From Myxococcales bacterium (GTDB lineage Bacteria > Myxococcota_A > Polyangia > Polyangiales > Houyiibacteriaceae): 64,000 bases of DNA. This document shows positions 51,862 through 59,464 of the stretch, piece after piece (the first letter of the stretch is position 1; each line of letters starts with the position of its first letter). The position numbers and the translations under genes were made by a program. The notes under the pieces were generated by a model that was given only the letters and a program-made list of their open reading frames with translations, searched no databases and was not told where the DNA came from. The stretch lies in contig JAOTVB010000016.1 of NCBI GenBank assembly GCA_029863605.1, positions 1-64,000 on the forward strand. Reading direction: 5' to 3'.

Positions 51862-51899
51862 TCGAGGAGTAGGTGACTCGGGCCGCGGTCCGAGTCACC
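51862..51899. repeat. Palindromic repeat element with perfect 10-bp stem
   Basis: GGTGACTCGG (51872-51881) pairs with CCGAGTCACC (51890-51899) around an eight-base loop. Bases 51862-51884 are identical to 31166-31188. At both sites a hexamer tract lies just to the left. In this position it could act as a transcription terminator or mRNA stabiliser between convergent genes. Confidence 0.6.
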
Positions 51900-51908
51900 G
51901 GTAGCCGC

Positions 51909-52673
51909 CTATGTCATCACCCTCGCGAAATCTAATCCACCAACGATCCCCATGACTCCCCGTTGGTTCTCGATCAGGATTCGACGCACGTTCATTCCGA
52001 GGGCCTGCTCCGCGGCTCGGCCCATTCCGATGCCGGCCGGTAGGATCAGAATGCGAACGTTCATCGCATGCTCGACGGCAGTCTGGGGGGGTAGGCGGCG
52101 CGACTCCAACGCGCACGCCTGATCGAAGATTCCCACTGGGAAGTCGCCCTCGACCACCACCAAGCCGTGTTTGTTCGATAGATCGAGGCGGTCGACGGCC
52201 AGCGCGATCGGGTCGTCGGCTTTGACCTTCACCACGGAGCCCGATGCGATCTCGACGATTGGCGTCTTGATACGCTTCTCGCGAACCGCTCGCATCAGGT
52301 CGCGGGTGGATACCACGCCCTCCAGCTTCCCTGAGCGCGTGATGAACACACGATGGACGCGATGCTTGAGCATTGCTTTAGCGGCGGCTGCGAGCGGGTC
52401 GTCGGGCGTGAGCTGGATCGCCGGGGATTGCATGAGTTCCTCGACGGGCCGATTGGGCACTCGAAATGTCTGTCCTTCGGTGAAGACCGCCGCGTGCAAG
52501 ATGTCGGTTCGTGAGATGACACCCTTGAGCTCTCCGTCATCGTTGACGACGCCGAGGGCGGATACCCCTTTTTCCGAGAACGATTCGTTGGCTGCAATCA
52601 GGCTTTCCCCGATTCGAATCGTCTCGACGGGGCTGCTCATATACTCGGTCACGGGCATTTCGAACTTGGCCAT
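51909..52673 (-). CDS. Four-CBS-domain protein
   Basis: 254 residues. A first CBS pair (VTEYMSSPVETIRIGESLIAANES...LKGVISRTDIL; VEELMQSPAIQLTPDDPLAAAAKAML...LEGVVSTRDLM) is followed by a second, more diverged pair (VEIASGSVVKVKADDPIALAVDRL; VEHAMNVRILILPAGIGMGRAAEQAL). There is no catalytic domain. Such proteins sense adenylate energy charge. Its promoter region lies inside the end of the upstream attachment-protein gene on the same strand. Confidence 0.88.
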   Translation of the reverse strand: MAKFEMPVTEYMSSPVETIRIGESLIAANESFSEKGVSALGVVNDDGELKGVISRTDILHAAVFTEGQTFRVPNRPVEELMQSPAIQLTPDDPLAAAAKAMLKHRVHRVFITRSGKLEGVVSTRDLMRAVREKRIKTPIVEIASGSVVKVKADDPIALAVDRLDLSNKHGLVVVEGDFPVGIFDQACALESRRLPPQTAVEHAMNVRILILPAGIGMGRAAEQALGMNVRRILIENQRGVMGIVGGLDFARVMT

Positions 52674-52717
52674 CTTCCTACCTCACCTTGCGTATTCGTT
52701 CGCGAACGAGCGACTCG

Positions 52718-53167
52718 TCATACCGCGATTACCTTGCCAAGCTGCCTCACGAGCTCGGCTTCGTCGCTCGCAGCGAGATCCTTGTCGAGCGACCCAACGA
52801 CGCACCGCTCAGTCGGCGCATCGATCGAAGACCGCAGCAGCCCCAAGAACTTCGGAGGCGCAACGAGCACCAGCCGGTCGTACTGACCCATGGTGCGAGC
52901 GTGCTGCAACCTGTTGGCCAATGCCCTCGCGAAATCGGAAACGGCATGCTCGTGCGGCCCCTCGGAACGGCTCATGGCGGCCCGGCGAACATCGCCCGCA
53001 TCCCGCCGGAAAGATCGCCCCGGCCGGTCTGCGTTGAAATCACCATCCTGCAGGCGCCCTTCTGGGTGGTCGATTCCTTCCACGAACCGCAACCCTTTTC
53101 CAGGCCCCGAATTCTCGAACACACGCGCACCTGCCTCGTGCGCAACCAAAACCCATGTTGATGCCAT
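52718..53167 (-). CDS. baeRF/host-attachment family protein
   Basis: 149 residues from the ATG at 53167; the longer ORF to 53260 lies inside the promoter. The sequence STWVLVAHEAGARVFENSGPGKGL, DFARALANRLQHARTMGQYDRLVLVAPPKFLGLLRSSI and SLDKDLAASDEAELVRQL is typical of the 'protein required for attachment to host cells' family (PF10116), now grouped with bacterial homologues of archaeo-eukaryotic release factor 1. The function is unproven; ribosome rescue or hibernation has been suggested for the superfamily. From recollection, Rv2629 of the DosR regulon belongs to a sister family. Confidence 0.78.
   Translation of the reverse strand: MASTWVLVAHEAGARVFENSGPGKGLRFVEGIDHPEGRLQDGDFNADRPGRSFRRDAGDVRRAAMSRSEGPHEHAVSDFARALANRLQHARTMGQYDRLVLVAPPKFLGLLRSSIDAPTERCVVGSLDKDLAASDEAELVRQLGKVIAV
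52725..52740 (-). promoter_or_regulatory. Candidate sigma-54 promoter for the four-CBS protein
   Basis: The minus strand reads TTGGCAAGGTAATCGC; GG (52738-52737) and GC (52726-52725) are 10 bases apart. The -24 element matches 7 of 8 bases; the -12 is TCGC. Predicted start near 52713, with a 40-base leader containing GAGGTAGGAAG before the ATG at 52673. Confidence 0.5.
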
Positions 53168-53190
53168 ATCGAACCCTTCAATCCTACCTA

Positions 53191-53207
53191 AGCAAAGGAC
53201 GTGCCTA
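53191..53207 (-). promoter_or_regulatory. Sigma-54 promoter for the baeRF/attachment gene
   Basis: The minus strand reads TAGGCACGTCCTTTGCT: GG (53205-53204), GC (53193-53192), spacing 10, -24 matching 7 of 8 and a perfect TTGCT. Predicted start near 53180, with a 13-base leader TGAAGGGTTCGAT that holds the AAGGG ribosome-binding site before the ATG at 53167. Confidence 0.72.
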
Positions 53208-53364
53208 TTGGAGGGCGGCCCGAGGCCACAGAACGCAGTCCCTGGAGGCGGCGGGGACAATCATAGCGCAAGCGCTGCGTCGATAGAACGAGCTGCGCGA
53301 GAAATGCGTCCCGTCGACCCGATTTGCGTTCGACTGGTATGGTGTTGGTGGACGGACGGAGGCC

Positions 53365-54903
53365 ATGACAAAGCTGAAAGCTGATCTCGAAACGACCGGC
53401 CTCGAGTTGATCGAAACGCACATTTCTTGGGTGTTGTTGGGCGATACCGAGGTGTTCAAGATCAAGCGCCCAGTGAACCTCGGCTTTCTCGATTTCACCA
53501 CGATCGAAAAGCGACGCAACGCGTGTGAAGCAGAAGTTCGACTCAACGCGAGACTCGCGCCCGATGTCTACCTGGGCGTCGTACCGGTTACCCGAGACGC
53601 ATCTGGAATTCACCTGTTATCCGGAGACGGTGAAATAGTCGATTGGGCCGTTCACATGCGACGGCTTCCTGACGACGAACGAGCCGACGGACTGCTCAAA
53701 GCGGGGAAGCTACTGCCGAAAGACATCGACCGGCTCGCTGTGCACATCGCCAGTTTCCACGCCCGTGCTCGCTGTGACGAAGAGACGTCGCGGCACGGAG
53801 AGGTGGAAGTCGTGCGTCGGAACGTTCGTGAGAATTTCGAGCAGACCCGCGGCTCGATTGAGGAGTACCTCAGCACCGACGAGGCCCACGAAGTGGAGGC
53901 TTGGCAACTTGCGACCCTGGAGGACGAAGCTCGCTTCGCAGCGCGGGTTTCCGGACACCGTGTGCGGGACGGGCACGGCGACCTCCGTCTCGAGCACGTA
54001 TATTTCGGGGGCGATGACTCGATCGCAATCATCGACTGCATCGAGTTCAACGACCGCTTCCGGTACGCCGACGTGTGCGCAGACATCGCGTTTCTTTCGA
54101 TGGACCTCGCATGGCACGGGCGCGTCGACCTCGCGGAACGATTGCTTGCCGGTTATGCGCGAGAGTCGGACGACTACGATCTCTACTCAGTAGTCAATTT
54201 CTACGAAAGCTATCGAGCCTTCGTGCGCGGAAAGGTCTCGGCTCTCCTTGCGGCCGACGAGGAAGCGTCTCTGAAGGCGCGCGAGCGCGCAGGGCAAGAG
54301 GCTAGGCGCTATTTCGTACTGTCGCTGGCGTTCGAAAGGCCTCCGCTGGTGAGCCCACGAGTGATCGCTGTCGGCGGCATGATCGCGAGCGGCAAGAGCA
54401 CCGCAGCGGACGCTATCGGAGAGCTCTTGGCTGCACCGGTCATCAGCTCCGATCGGACGCGAAAGCACCTGATGGGTAAGGTCCCCACCGAATCGATGAA
54501 GAGCGAAGCTTGGTCGGGAGCCTATTCGGAAGGGTCCACTCACGAGGTCTATGACGAGCTCTTCCGCCGGGCCGGGGTCGTCGTCGACTCGGGGCGTCCC
54601 GTCGTCGTCGATGCATCATTTCGAACGCGCGCCATGCGACAATCGATTCGCGAGGTTGCATCACAGCGTGGGATTCCGTTCTCGTTCGTGGAGTGTGTTT
54701 CGCCCCGCGAGGCTCGTCTTGCCCGGTTGAAGAAGCGCGAACTTGCTGGACTGCACGAAAGCGACGCGCGTTCTGAGCTTCTCGATGAGTTCGCGAAGAA
54801 GTTCGAGCCTGTAGTCGAGCTCCCCGGTGCCGAGCACGAGCTCCTCGACACGGCTCGACCTCCCGCCGAGACTCAGCAGCGTATCGAGCAGCTCTTTTCC
54901 TGA
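53365..54903 (+). CDS. Aminoglycoside-phosphotransferase-like/P-loop kinase fusion protein
   Basis: 512 residues. Residues 1-320 have an APH-like kinase fold: VFKIKRPVNLGFLDFTTIEKR, the catalytic loop GHRVRDGHGDLRLEHVYF and the metal-binding IIDCIEFNDRFRYADVCADIAFL. Residues about 325-512 are a P-loop kinase with Walker A AVGGMIASGKST (the GxxxxGKS/T form) and the SSDRTRKHL and VVVDASFRTRAMR segments of small-molecule kinases. This two-kinase architecture is conserved but its substrate is unknown; from recollection, Rv2004c of the DosR regulon has it. No sigma-54 element was found just upstream. Confidence 0.83.
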   Translation: MTKLKADLETTGLELIETHISWVLLGDTEVFKIKRPVNLGFLDFTTIEKRRNACEAEVRLNARLAPDVYLGVVPVTRDASGIHLLSGDGEIVDWAVHMRRLPDDERADGLLKAGKLLPKDIDRLAVHIASFHARARCDEETSRHGEVEVVRRNVRENFEQTRGSIEEYLSTDEAHEVEAWQLATLEDEARFAARVSGHRVRDGHGDLRLEHVYFGGDDSIAIIDCIEFNDRFRYADVCADIAFLSMDLAWHGRVDLAERLLAGYARESDDYDLYSVVNFYESYRAFVRGKVSALLAADEEASLKARERAGQEARRYFVLSLAFERPPLVSPRVIAVGGMIASGKSTAADAIGELLAAPVISSDRTRKHLMGKVPTESMKSEAWSGAYSEGSTHEVYDELFRRAGVVVDSGRPVVVDASFRTRAMRQSIREVASQRGIPFSFVECVSPREARLARLKKRELAGLHESDARSELLDEFAKKFEPVVELPGAEHELLDTARPPAETQQRIEQLFS

Positions 54904-54910
54904 GATCGCG

Positions 54911-55807
54911 TTACGGCCGAACCGCCAACACCGGGACGGGAGAATAGCGGAGACAGTATTGAGGGGTGCTGCCCAACATCATCCCCCGAAGCCTTCCCTG
55001 CCCGCGCGACCCGACGAACAAGAGATCGGCCTGGTGGTCAGCGGCCGCATTACAGAGCTTCTTTCCGATCGGACCATCGAGCACCTGCACCTTGGTATCG
55101 GGGTGCAAGCCTTCGCTCACGATCAGCTGCTCGAGTCTCGACCGCGCCGCAGAGGCGAGTCCCTCGAGGACGCTCGTCCACTCGCGCGGGAGGACGCTTT
55201 CCATGATTGGATGAGGAACGACGTGAAGGAGCACCACTTCGCCATCGATCGACTTGGCCACGTCTCGCGCCCAACGAACCGCTTCGATGCCGTGTACCGA
55301 GAAATCCACCCCGACGGCGATTCGCGCATCCTCGTAGCTCTTTTTAACGCGGCCGCATGCGACGACGACCGAGCACGGCGCCTGTCGAACGACCCTCTCG
55401 GAAGTGGTACCGAGAAGTCTCTCAGGCAGGCCGATGGCGCCGGCGGGATCACCCACCGCGATCAGATCTGCGTTGACCGACACCGCAGTACGAAGGATCG
55501 TTTCCCACGGCTGCCCGTCCTCGCACGAAGTGTGGCAACCGACGCCCGCCTCCTCGCAGCGACGACGCTCGTTCTCCAACATCTGCATGGAGTTCTCGAA
55601 GCGTCCTCTAAAACGCTCTCGGAGCGCGTGGGCGGCGGATCTCGCCCCTAAAGGAAGGTCCGGCCACGCATGGTTCAAACCGATTTCGTTGGCATGCACC
55701 AACCAAAGCGTTGCCCCGGTCGCGACTGCCGTCGGAAGCGCCAGTTGCAGCGCGCGCTGGCCGGACTCCCCGAGGTCGGTCCCAACCACAATCGTTCTGA
55801 TCGCCAT
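54911..55807 (-). CDS. Universal stress protein with two tandem USP domains
   Basis: 298 residues from the ATG at 55807, preceded by GGAG. Domain 1 (1-150): IRTIVVGTDLGESGQRALQLA and DPAGAIGLPERLLGTTSERVVRQAPCSVVV. Domain 2 (about 158-298): DARIAVGVDFSVHGIEAVRWA and LFVGSRGQGRLRGMMLGSTPQYCLRYSPVPVLAV. Both ends keep the glycine pattern for ATP. Its start is exactly 15 bases downstream of a strong sigma-54 element. Convergent with the kinase-fusion gene. Confidence 0.92.
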   Translation of the reverse strand: MAIRTIVVGTDLGESGQRALQLALPTAVATGATLWLVHANEIGLNHAWPDLPLGARSAAHALRERFRGRFENSMQMLENERRRCEEAGVGCHTSCEDGQPWETILRTAVSVNADLIAVGDPAGAIGLPERLLGTTSERVVRQAPCSVVVACGRVKKSYEDARIAVGVDFSVHGIEAVRWARDVAKSIDGEVVLLHVVPHPIMESVLPREWTSVLEGLASAARSRLEQLIVSEGLHPDTKVQVLDGPIGKKLCNAAADHQADLLFVGSRGQGRLRGMMLGSTPQYCLRYSPVPVLAVRP

Positions 55808-55820
55808 GACTCCGTTTTGC

Positions 55821-55837
55821 AGCAATCGCCATGCCAG
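55821..55837 (-). promoter_or_regulatory. Sigma-54 promoter element before the tandem USP gene
   Basis: The minus strand reads CTGGCATGGCGATTGCT: GG (55835-55834), GC (55823-55822), spacing 10 and a perfect TTGCT. The predicted start (near 55810) leaves only about three bases before the ATG at 55807. Confidence 0.62.
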
Positions 55838-55858
55838 GTCCCCCCAAATCGGTGTGAC

Positions 55859-56290
55859 TCAGGCGCCAGGGTCCGAAAGCGACTGGATCGCATACTCCAC
55901 GAAATCCGCCTCGGTGACCATCCCGACGAGGATCCCACGCTCGACGACCGGAACGCAGCCATACCCATGGGAACGCATACTCAGTGCCGCCTCGAGCGCC
56001 GGCGTGTCGGGATTCACCGTCCGTACTTCCTTCGTCATCAGCCAGCGAGCCTCGATCCAGCGATTCATGTGAGACTGCTCGCCGGTTGGCGCGCCCGACA
56101 GAGAGCCTTCCTGACTTCGAAGCACGTCTCGATGCGAGACGATCCCGAGCAGTCGCTGCTTTTCATCGACGACCGGGACATGCCGGATATGCCCCTCTTC
56201 CATCAGCCGAATCACCTCGCGAAGCGGGGCCGTCGGACCGACCGTCTTCACTGGCACGCTCATCAGGTCTCGAACCAAGAGCTGCGTCAT
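55859..56290 (-). CDS. Two-CBS-domain protein
   Basis: 143 residues from the ATG at 56290 with GGAGGTGA upstream. One CBS pair: VRDLMSVPVKTVGPTAPLREVIRLM...LLGIVSHRDVL, and LMTKEVRTVNPDTPALEAALSM...LVGMVTEADFVEYA. A short Ser/Gly-rich loop joins the two. It is a probable adenylate sensor, as for the other CBS proteins here. It is divergent from the WS/DGAT gene. Confidence 0.88.
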   Translation of the reverse strand: MTQLLVRDLMSVPVKTVGPTAPLREVIRLMEEGHIRHVPVVDEKQRLLGIVSHRDVLRSQEGSLSGAPTGEQSHMNRWIEARWLMTKEVRTVNPDTPALEAALSMRSHGYGCVPVVERGILVGMVTEADFVEYAIQSLSDPGA

Positions 56291-56322
56291 GGGTCGCTCA
56301 CCTCCTTCATGTCTATGAGACA

Positions 56323-56338
56323 AGGCATGTTCCATGCC
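56323..56338 (-). promoter_or_regulatory. Palindromic sigma-54-like element between the CBS and WS/DGAT genes
   Basis: GGCATGTTCCATGCC (56324-56338 region) is a palindrome with a three-base centre, so it shows GG-N10-GC on both strands. The minus-strand reading TGGCATGGAACATGC is the better match, with a predicted start near 56312 and a coherent leader for the CBS gene. It may equally be an activator-binding site. Confidence 0.48.
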
Positions 56339-56440
56339 AGGGTTTCCCAGGCATTACGCATTTTCTTCGTTAATGCATCCCAGAGACGCAGATTATGCGC
56401 AAGCCGACTCGTGGCAGACCGCCCAATCACGTCGTCGGGC

Positions 56441-56457
56441 TGGGCGCATATCTTGCT
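56441..56457 (+). promoter_or_regulatory. Candidate sigma-54 promoter for the WS/DGAT gene
   Basis: TGGGCGCATATCTTGCT: GG at 56443-56444 and GC at 56455-56456, spacing 10. The -12 element TTGCT is perfect; the -24 element matches only 5 of 8. The -12 C is 15 bases before the GTG at 56471, the same distance as at three other genes. Confidence 0.45.
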
Positions 56458-56470
56458 AGGGAAAACAGGC

Positions 56471-57910
56471 GTGACAACCGAGCCATTTTGCGAGCGGCTG
56501 AGTGCCCTCGACGCCACCTTTCTCGACATCGAGAGCAAAGCCGCTCCCATGCATGTGGGGGCGGCCCTTCTGTTCGATGCCAAGCCACTGCAGCTCGAGC
56601 ATGGCGGTCTCGATTTCGAGCGCCTCAACCGATTCACCGAGGCCGCCCTCGATAGCATTCCGCGCTACAGGCAGCGCGTGGAATGGGTCCCGGGGCTCCA
56701 GCACCCGGTTTGGATCGACGACGACCGCTTCAACATGCGGTTCCACTTGCGGCACACTCGGCTGCCGCTCCCAGGAGACGAGCGCACCCTCAAGCGCTTG
56801 GTCGGTCGTCTATTTTCCCAACACCTCGACCGGAGCCGGCCCCTTTGGGAGTTCTGGGCTGTCGAGGGCGTGGAAAACGACACCTTTGCTCTCATCATCA
56901 AGGCCCACCATTGCATGGTGGACGGCGTGGCGGGGGTTCAGCTGCTCGAGGCGCTCCTCCAGGTCACCCCGGACGCCGCAGTTCGAGAGCCCGCGGATTG
57001 GCAGGCGCGCCCGGCTCCAAGTCGAGCGCGGCTGCTGCGCGACGAGGTAACTCACCGCATCGATGGCATGCGCAAGCTCGCAGGTTACGCGCCCCGGGTT
57101 CGGGAGAATCTGCGAGGCCTCCAAAACGTGCTTCGTTCCGGGCTCAAGCCCACCCCGCGCACCCCGTTTACCGAGCACGACATCAGCCCCTACCGTCGCT
57201 TCGATTGGACGAGCTTCGATCTCGATGAGGTTAAGGCCGTCAAGAAAGCACTCGGCGGCACCGTCAATGACGTCGTGGTGACTGCGACGACGGGCGCCGT
57301 GCGCCGGTTCCTTCAACGCCGCAACAAGGACGTCGATGCGATCGAGGGCTTCCGAACCGTGCTTCCGGTCAACACCCGAAAATCGGTAGGCTTATCGGTC
57401 GGCAACCATGTCGCCATGCTCCTCGCGGATCTGCCGGTGTCCGAACCGGATCCGCTGCGCAGACTGGAGAAGGTGATCCGTGTCACCACCGCGCTCAAGC
57501 ACGAATCGAATCAAACGGGCGGGACAGAGCTGATCGAAGACGTGGCCGACCTCACGACCAAGCGAATCGTATCGGAGCTCTTCAGGACAGCGATGCGGAT
57601 CCGCACCTACAACTTGATCATCACCAACGTGCCCGGACCACCCTTCCCTCTCTATATGCTGGGAGCGCCGCTCAAGGCGATCTATCCCATGGTGCCGTTG
57701 ATGCAGAACCAAAACTTGGGGATCGCGCTCTTCAGCTACTGCGGTGCGCTCTACTGGGGGTTCAACGCGGACTGGGAGTCTTTCCCCGACGTCCACGAGT
57801 TCGTCGAGGATCTCGAGGCCGCCTTCGATGAGCTCAAGGCGCTCGCCAGGGCCCGGCCCCCAGAAGCCCGGAGCGCCGCCGATGCTCAAAAGACCTCGGC
57901 GCGCACCTGA
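56471..57910 (+). CDS. Wax ester synthase/diacylglycerol acyltransferase (WS/DGAT)
   Basis: 479 residues from a GTG; the frame is open far upstream, but the family starts with ERLSALDATFLDIES, which fits this start. The active-site motif HHCMVDG (H146, H147, D151, G152) and the C-terminal NVPGPPFPLYMLGAPL are diagnostic. It esterifies acyl-CoA with a fatty alcohol or diacylglycerol at the membrane surface, making storage wax esters or triacylglycerol. Tgs1, the main storage-lipid synthase of the mycobacterial DosR regulon, is in this family. It lies directly before the NtrC-like regulator on the same strand. Confidence 0.93.
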   Translation: MTTEPFCERLSALDATFLDIESKAAPMHVGAALLFDAKPLQLEHGGLDFERLNRFTEAALDSIPRYRQRVEWVPGLQHPVWIDDDRFNMRFHLRHTRLPLPGDERTLKRLVGRLFSQHLDRSRPLWEFWAVEGVENDTFALIIKAHHCMVDGVAGVQLLEALLQVTPDAAVREPADWQARPAPSRARLLRDEVTHRIDGMRKLAGYAPRVRENLRGLQNVLRSGLKPTPRTPFTEHDISPYRRFDWTSFDLDEVKAVKKALGGTVNDVVVTATTGAVRRFLQRRNKDVDAIEGFRTVLPVNTRKSVGLSVGNHVAMLLADLPVSEPDPLRRLEKVIRVTTALKHESNQTGGTELIEDVADLTTKRIVSELFRTAMRIRTYNLIITNVPGPPFPLYMLGAPLKAIYPMVPLMQNQNLGIALFSYCGALYWGFNADWESFPDVHEFVEDLEAAFDELKALARARPPEARSAADAQKTSART

Positions 57911-57985
57911 CGCGCATGTTTTTCATGTCGGCGCCGCGCGTCAGGCCTCAAAAGCTACGAAAAACGGGGGCAATCGCCGAATGCT

Positions 57986-58002
57986 TTGGCACGCAGTCTG
58001 CA
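57986..58002 (+). promoter_or_regulatory. Sigma-54 promoter element before the NtrC-type regulator
   Basis: TTGGCACGCAGTCTGCA (57987 onward) has a perfect -24 element, GG at 57988-57989 and GC at 58000-58001 with spacing 10. It suggests positive autoregulation. The predicted start lies about three bases before the ATG at 58016. Confidence 0.65.
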
Positions 58003-58015
58003 TGATGGGAGAAGC

Positions 58016-59464
58016 ATGACAAGCGTGAACATCGCATCCGAGTTGCTCACGGCCCAGCCTCTGCCAGACCATAGGTCGACGGTGGCAGGTTCGGCTGGAC
58101 GAATATTGGTGATCGACGACGAGGCGAACGCGCGAAACGCCCTCGCGGAGCTACTCGAAGACGTCGGCTACATGGTGAGCACGGCACCAGACGGACGAAC
58201 AGGATTGATTCAGCTCGAGCAGTTTGATCCCGATGTCGTCCTAACCGATCTGAAGATGCCAGGCATGGACGGTCTTGCGCTCATCGAGCACGGTCGCCCG
58301 ATCGCGCCCCACGCGACATTCGTCGTGATGACCGCATTTGCCACCATCGATACCGCGGTCAAGGCGATCAAGCTCGGCGCAGAGAGCTATCTGACCAAGC
58401 CTCTCGCGCTCGATGCTGTCAAGGCGGTCGTCGGGCGCGGTCTCGAGAGGGCGCTTCTCTCTCGCGAGGCGGCTCAGCTTCGAGCGAGAGTCGACGAGCT
58501 CTTTCAATTCGACAGTATTCTCGGCGAGCACCCGTCGATGCAGCGACTGATGAAGAATGTCGCTCAGGTGGCGCAAAGCCGAGCGACAGTCCTCATCCAT
58601 GGCGAAACCGGCACAGGCAAGGAGCTCATCGCCTGCGCGATTCACCAAAACTCGAAACGCAAGGACAAGCCTTTCGTGCGATTGAACTGCGCATCGTTGA
58701 GTGAGACGCTCCTCGAGTCCGAGCTATTCGGTCATGAGCGCGGATCCTTCACCGGTGCGGTCGGCCGCCGCGACGGACGGTTCACCCAAGCCGATGGCGG
58801 TACCCTTTTCCTCGACGAAGTCAGTGAGATTCCTGCAGGTGTGCAAATCAAGCTGCTTCGGTTCCTCCAAGAACGCGAGTTCGAGCGGGTCGGGGGCAAC
58901 GAAACCCTCAAGGTGGACGTTCGGGTCGTCGCGGCGACCAACCGTGATCTCAAGCAGCGCGTCGAAGAAGGCCGTTTCCGGGAGGACCTCTACTACCGGC
59001 TGAAAGTGGTTCAGCTGGACGTACCGCCGCTACGCGTGCGACGAAGCGACATCCCCCTGCTGGCCCAAACGTTCGTGCGGAAGTATGCGCGAGAAAACGA
59101 CCGTGAAGTGAACGGGTTCACGCAGCGTGCGCTCCAGCACCTCATGATCTATCCATGGCCGGGCAATGTGCGAGAGCTCGAGAACGCGATCGAGCGCGCC
59201 GTCGTGATGTGCGAGGAAGACCTGATCGACATCGACGACCTACCGACTTCGGCACACGCCACGTTGGACAATGGCTCAGTGCTGGCCTTGATTCCCGGTA
59301 TTACGATGTCCGAGCTCGAGCGCATGGCGATTCTTCGGACGTTGGATGCGGTTGATGGCTCGACATCCCGCGCAGCCGAGATTCTGGGTATCAGTCAGCG
59401 AAAAATCCAGTACCGCGTCAAGGAGTGGGGCTATCAACCCCCGACTCGAGCCGACAACGACTAA
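58016..59464 (+). CDS. NtrC-type response regulator and sigma-54 activator
   Basis: 482 residues from the ATG at 58016 (GGGAGAAG upstream). The receiver domain has D34/D35, phospho-acceptor D78 (VVLTDLKMPGMDG) and K128 (LTKPL). The AAA+ domain has Walker A GETGTGKE (196-203), the sigma-54 loop as GSFTGA (243-248, Ser for the usual Ala) and Walker B LFLDEVSEI. A Fis-type helix-turn-helix ends the protein (AAEILGISQRKIQYRVKEW). Its probable partner is the globin kinase encoded convergently, overlapping by four bases at the stops. It is the best candidate activator for the sigma-54 elements from 38.9 to 61.2 kb. Confidence 0.92.
   Translation: MTSVNIASELLTAQPLPDHRSTVAGSAGRILVIDDEANARNALAELLEDVGYMVSTAPDGRTGLIQLEQFDPDVVLTDLKMPGMDGLALIEHGRPIAPHATFVVMTAFATIDTAVKAIKLGAESYLTKPLALDAVKAVVGRGLERALLSREAAQLRARVDELFQFDSILGEHPSMQRLMKNVAQVAQSRATVLIHGETGTGKELIACAIHQNSKRKDKPFVRLNCASLSETLLESELFGHERGSFTGAVGRRDGRFTQADGGTLFLDEVSEIPAGVQIKLLRFLQEREFERVGGNETLKVDVRVVAATNRDLKQRVEEGRFREDLYYRLKVVQLDVPPLRVRRSDIPLLAQTFVRKYARENDREVNGFTQRALQHLMIYPWPGNVRELENAIERAVVMCEEDLIDIDDLPTSAHATLDNGSVLALIPGITMSELERMAILRTLDAVDGSTSRAAEILGISQRKIQYRVKEWGYQPPTRADND

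Noticed and set aside
55670-56470. 801-base in-frame N-terminal extension of the WS/DGAT gene
   Set aside because: It lies antisense to the CBS and USP genes, is Arg/His-rich and low in hydrophobic residues, and the WS/DGAT family begins with the ERLSALD motif right after the GTG at 56471.
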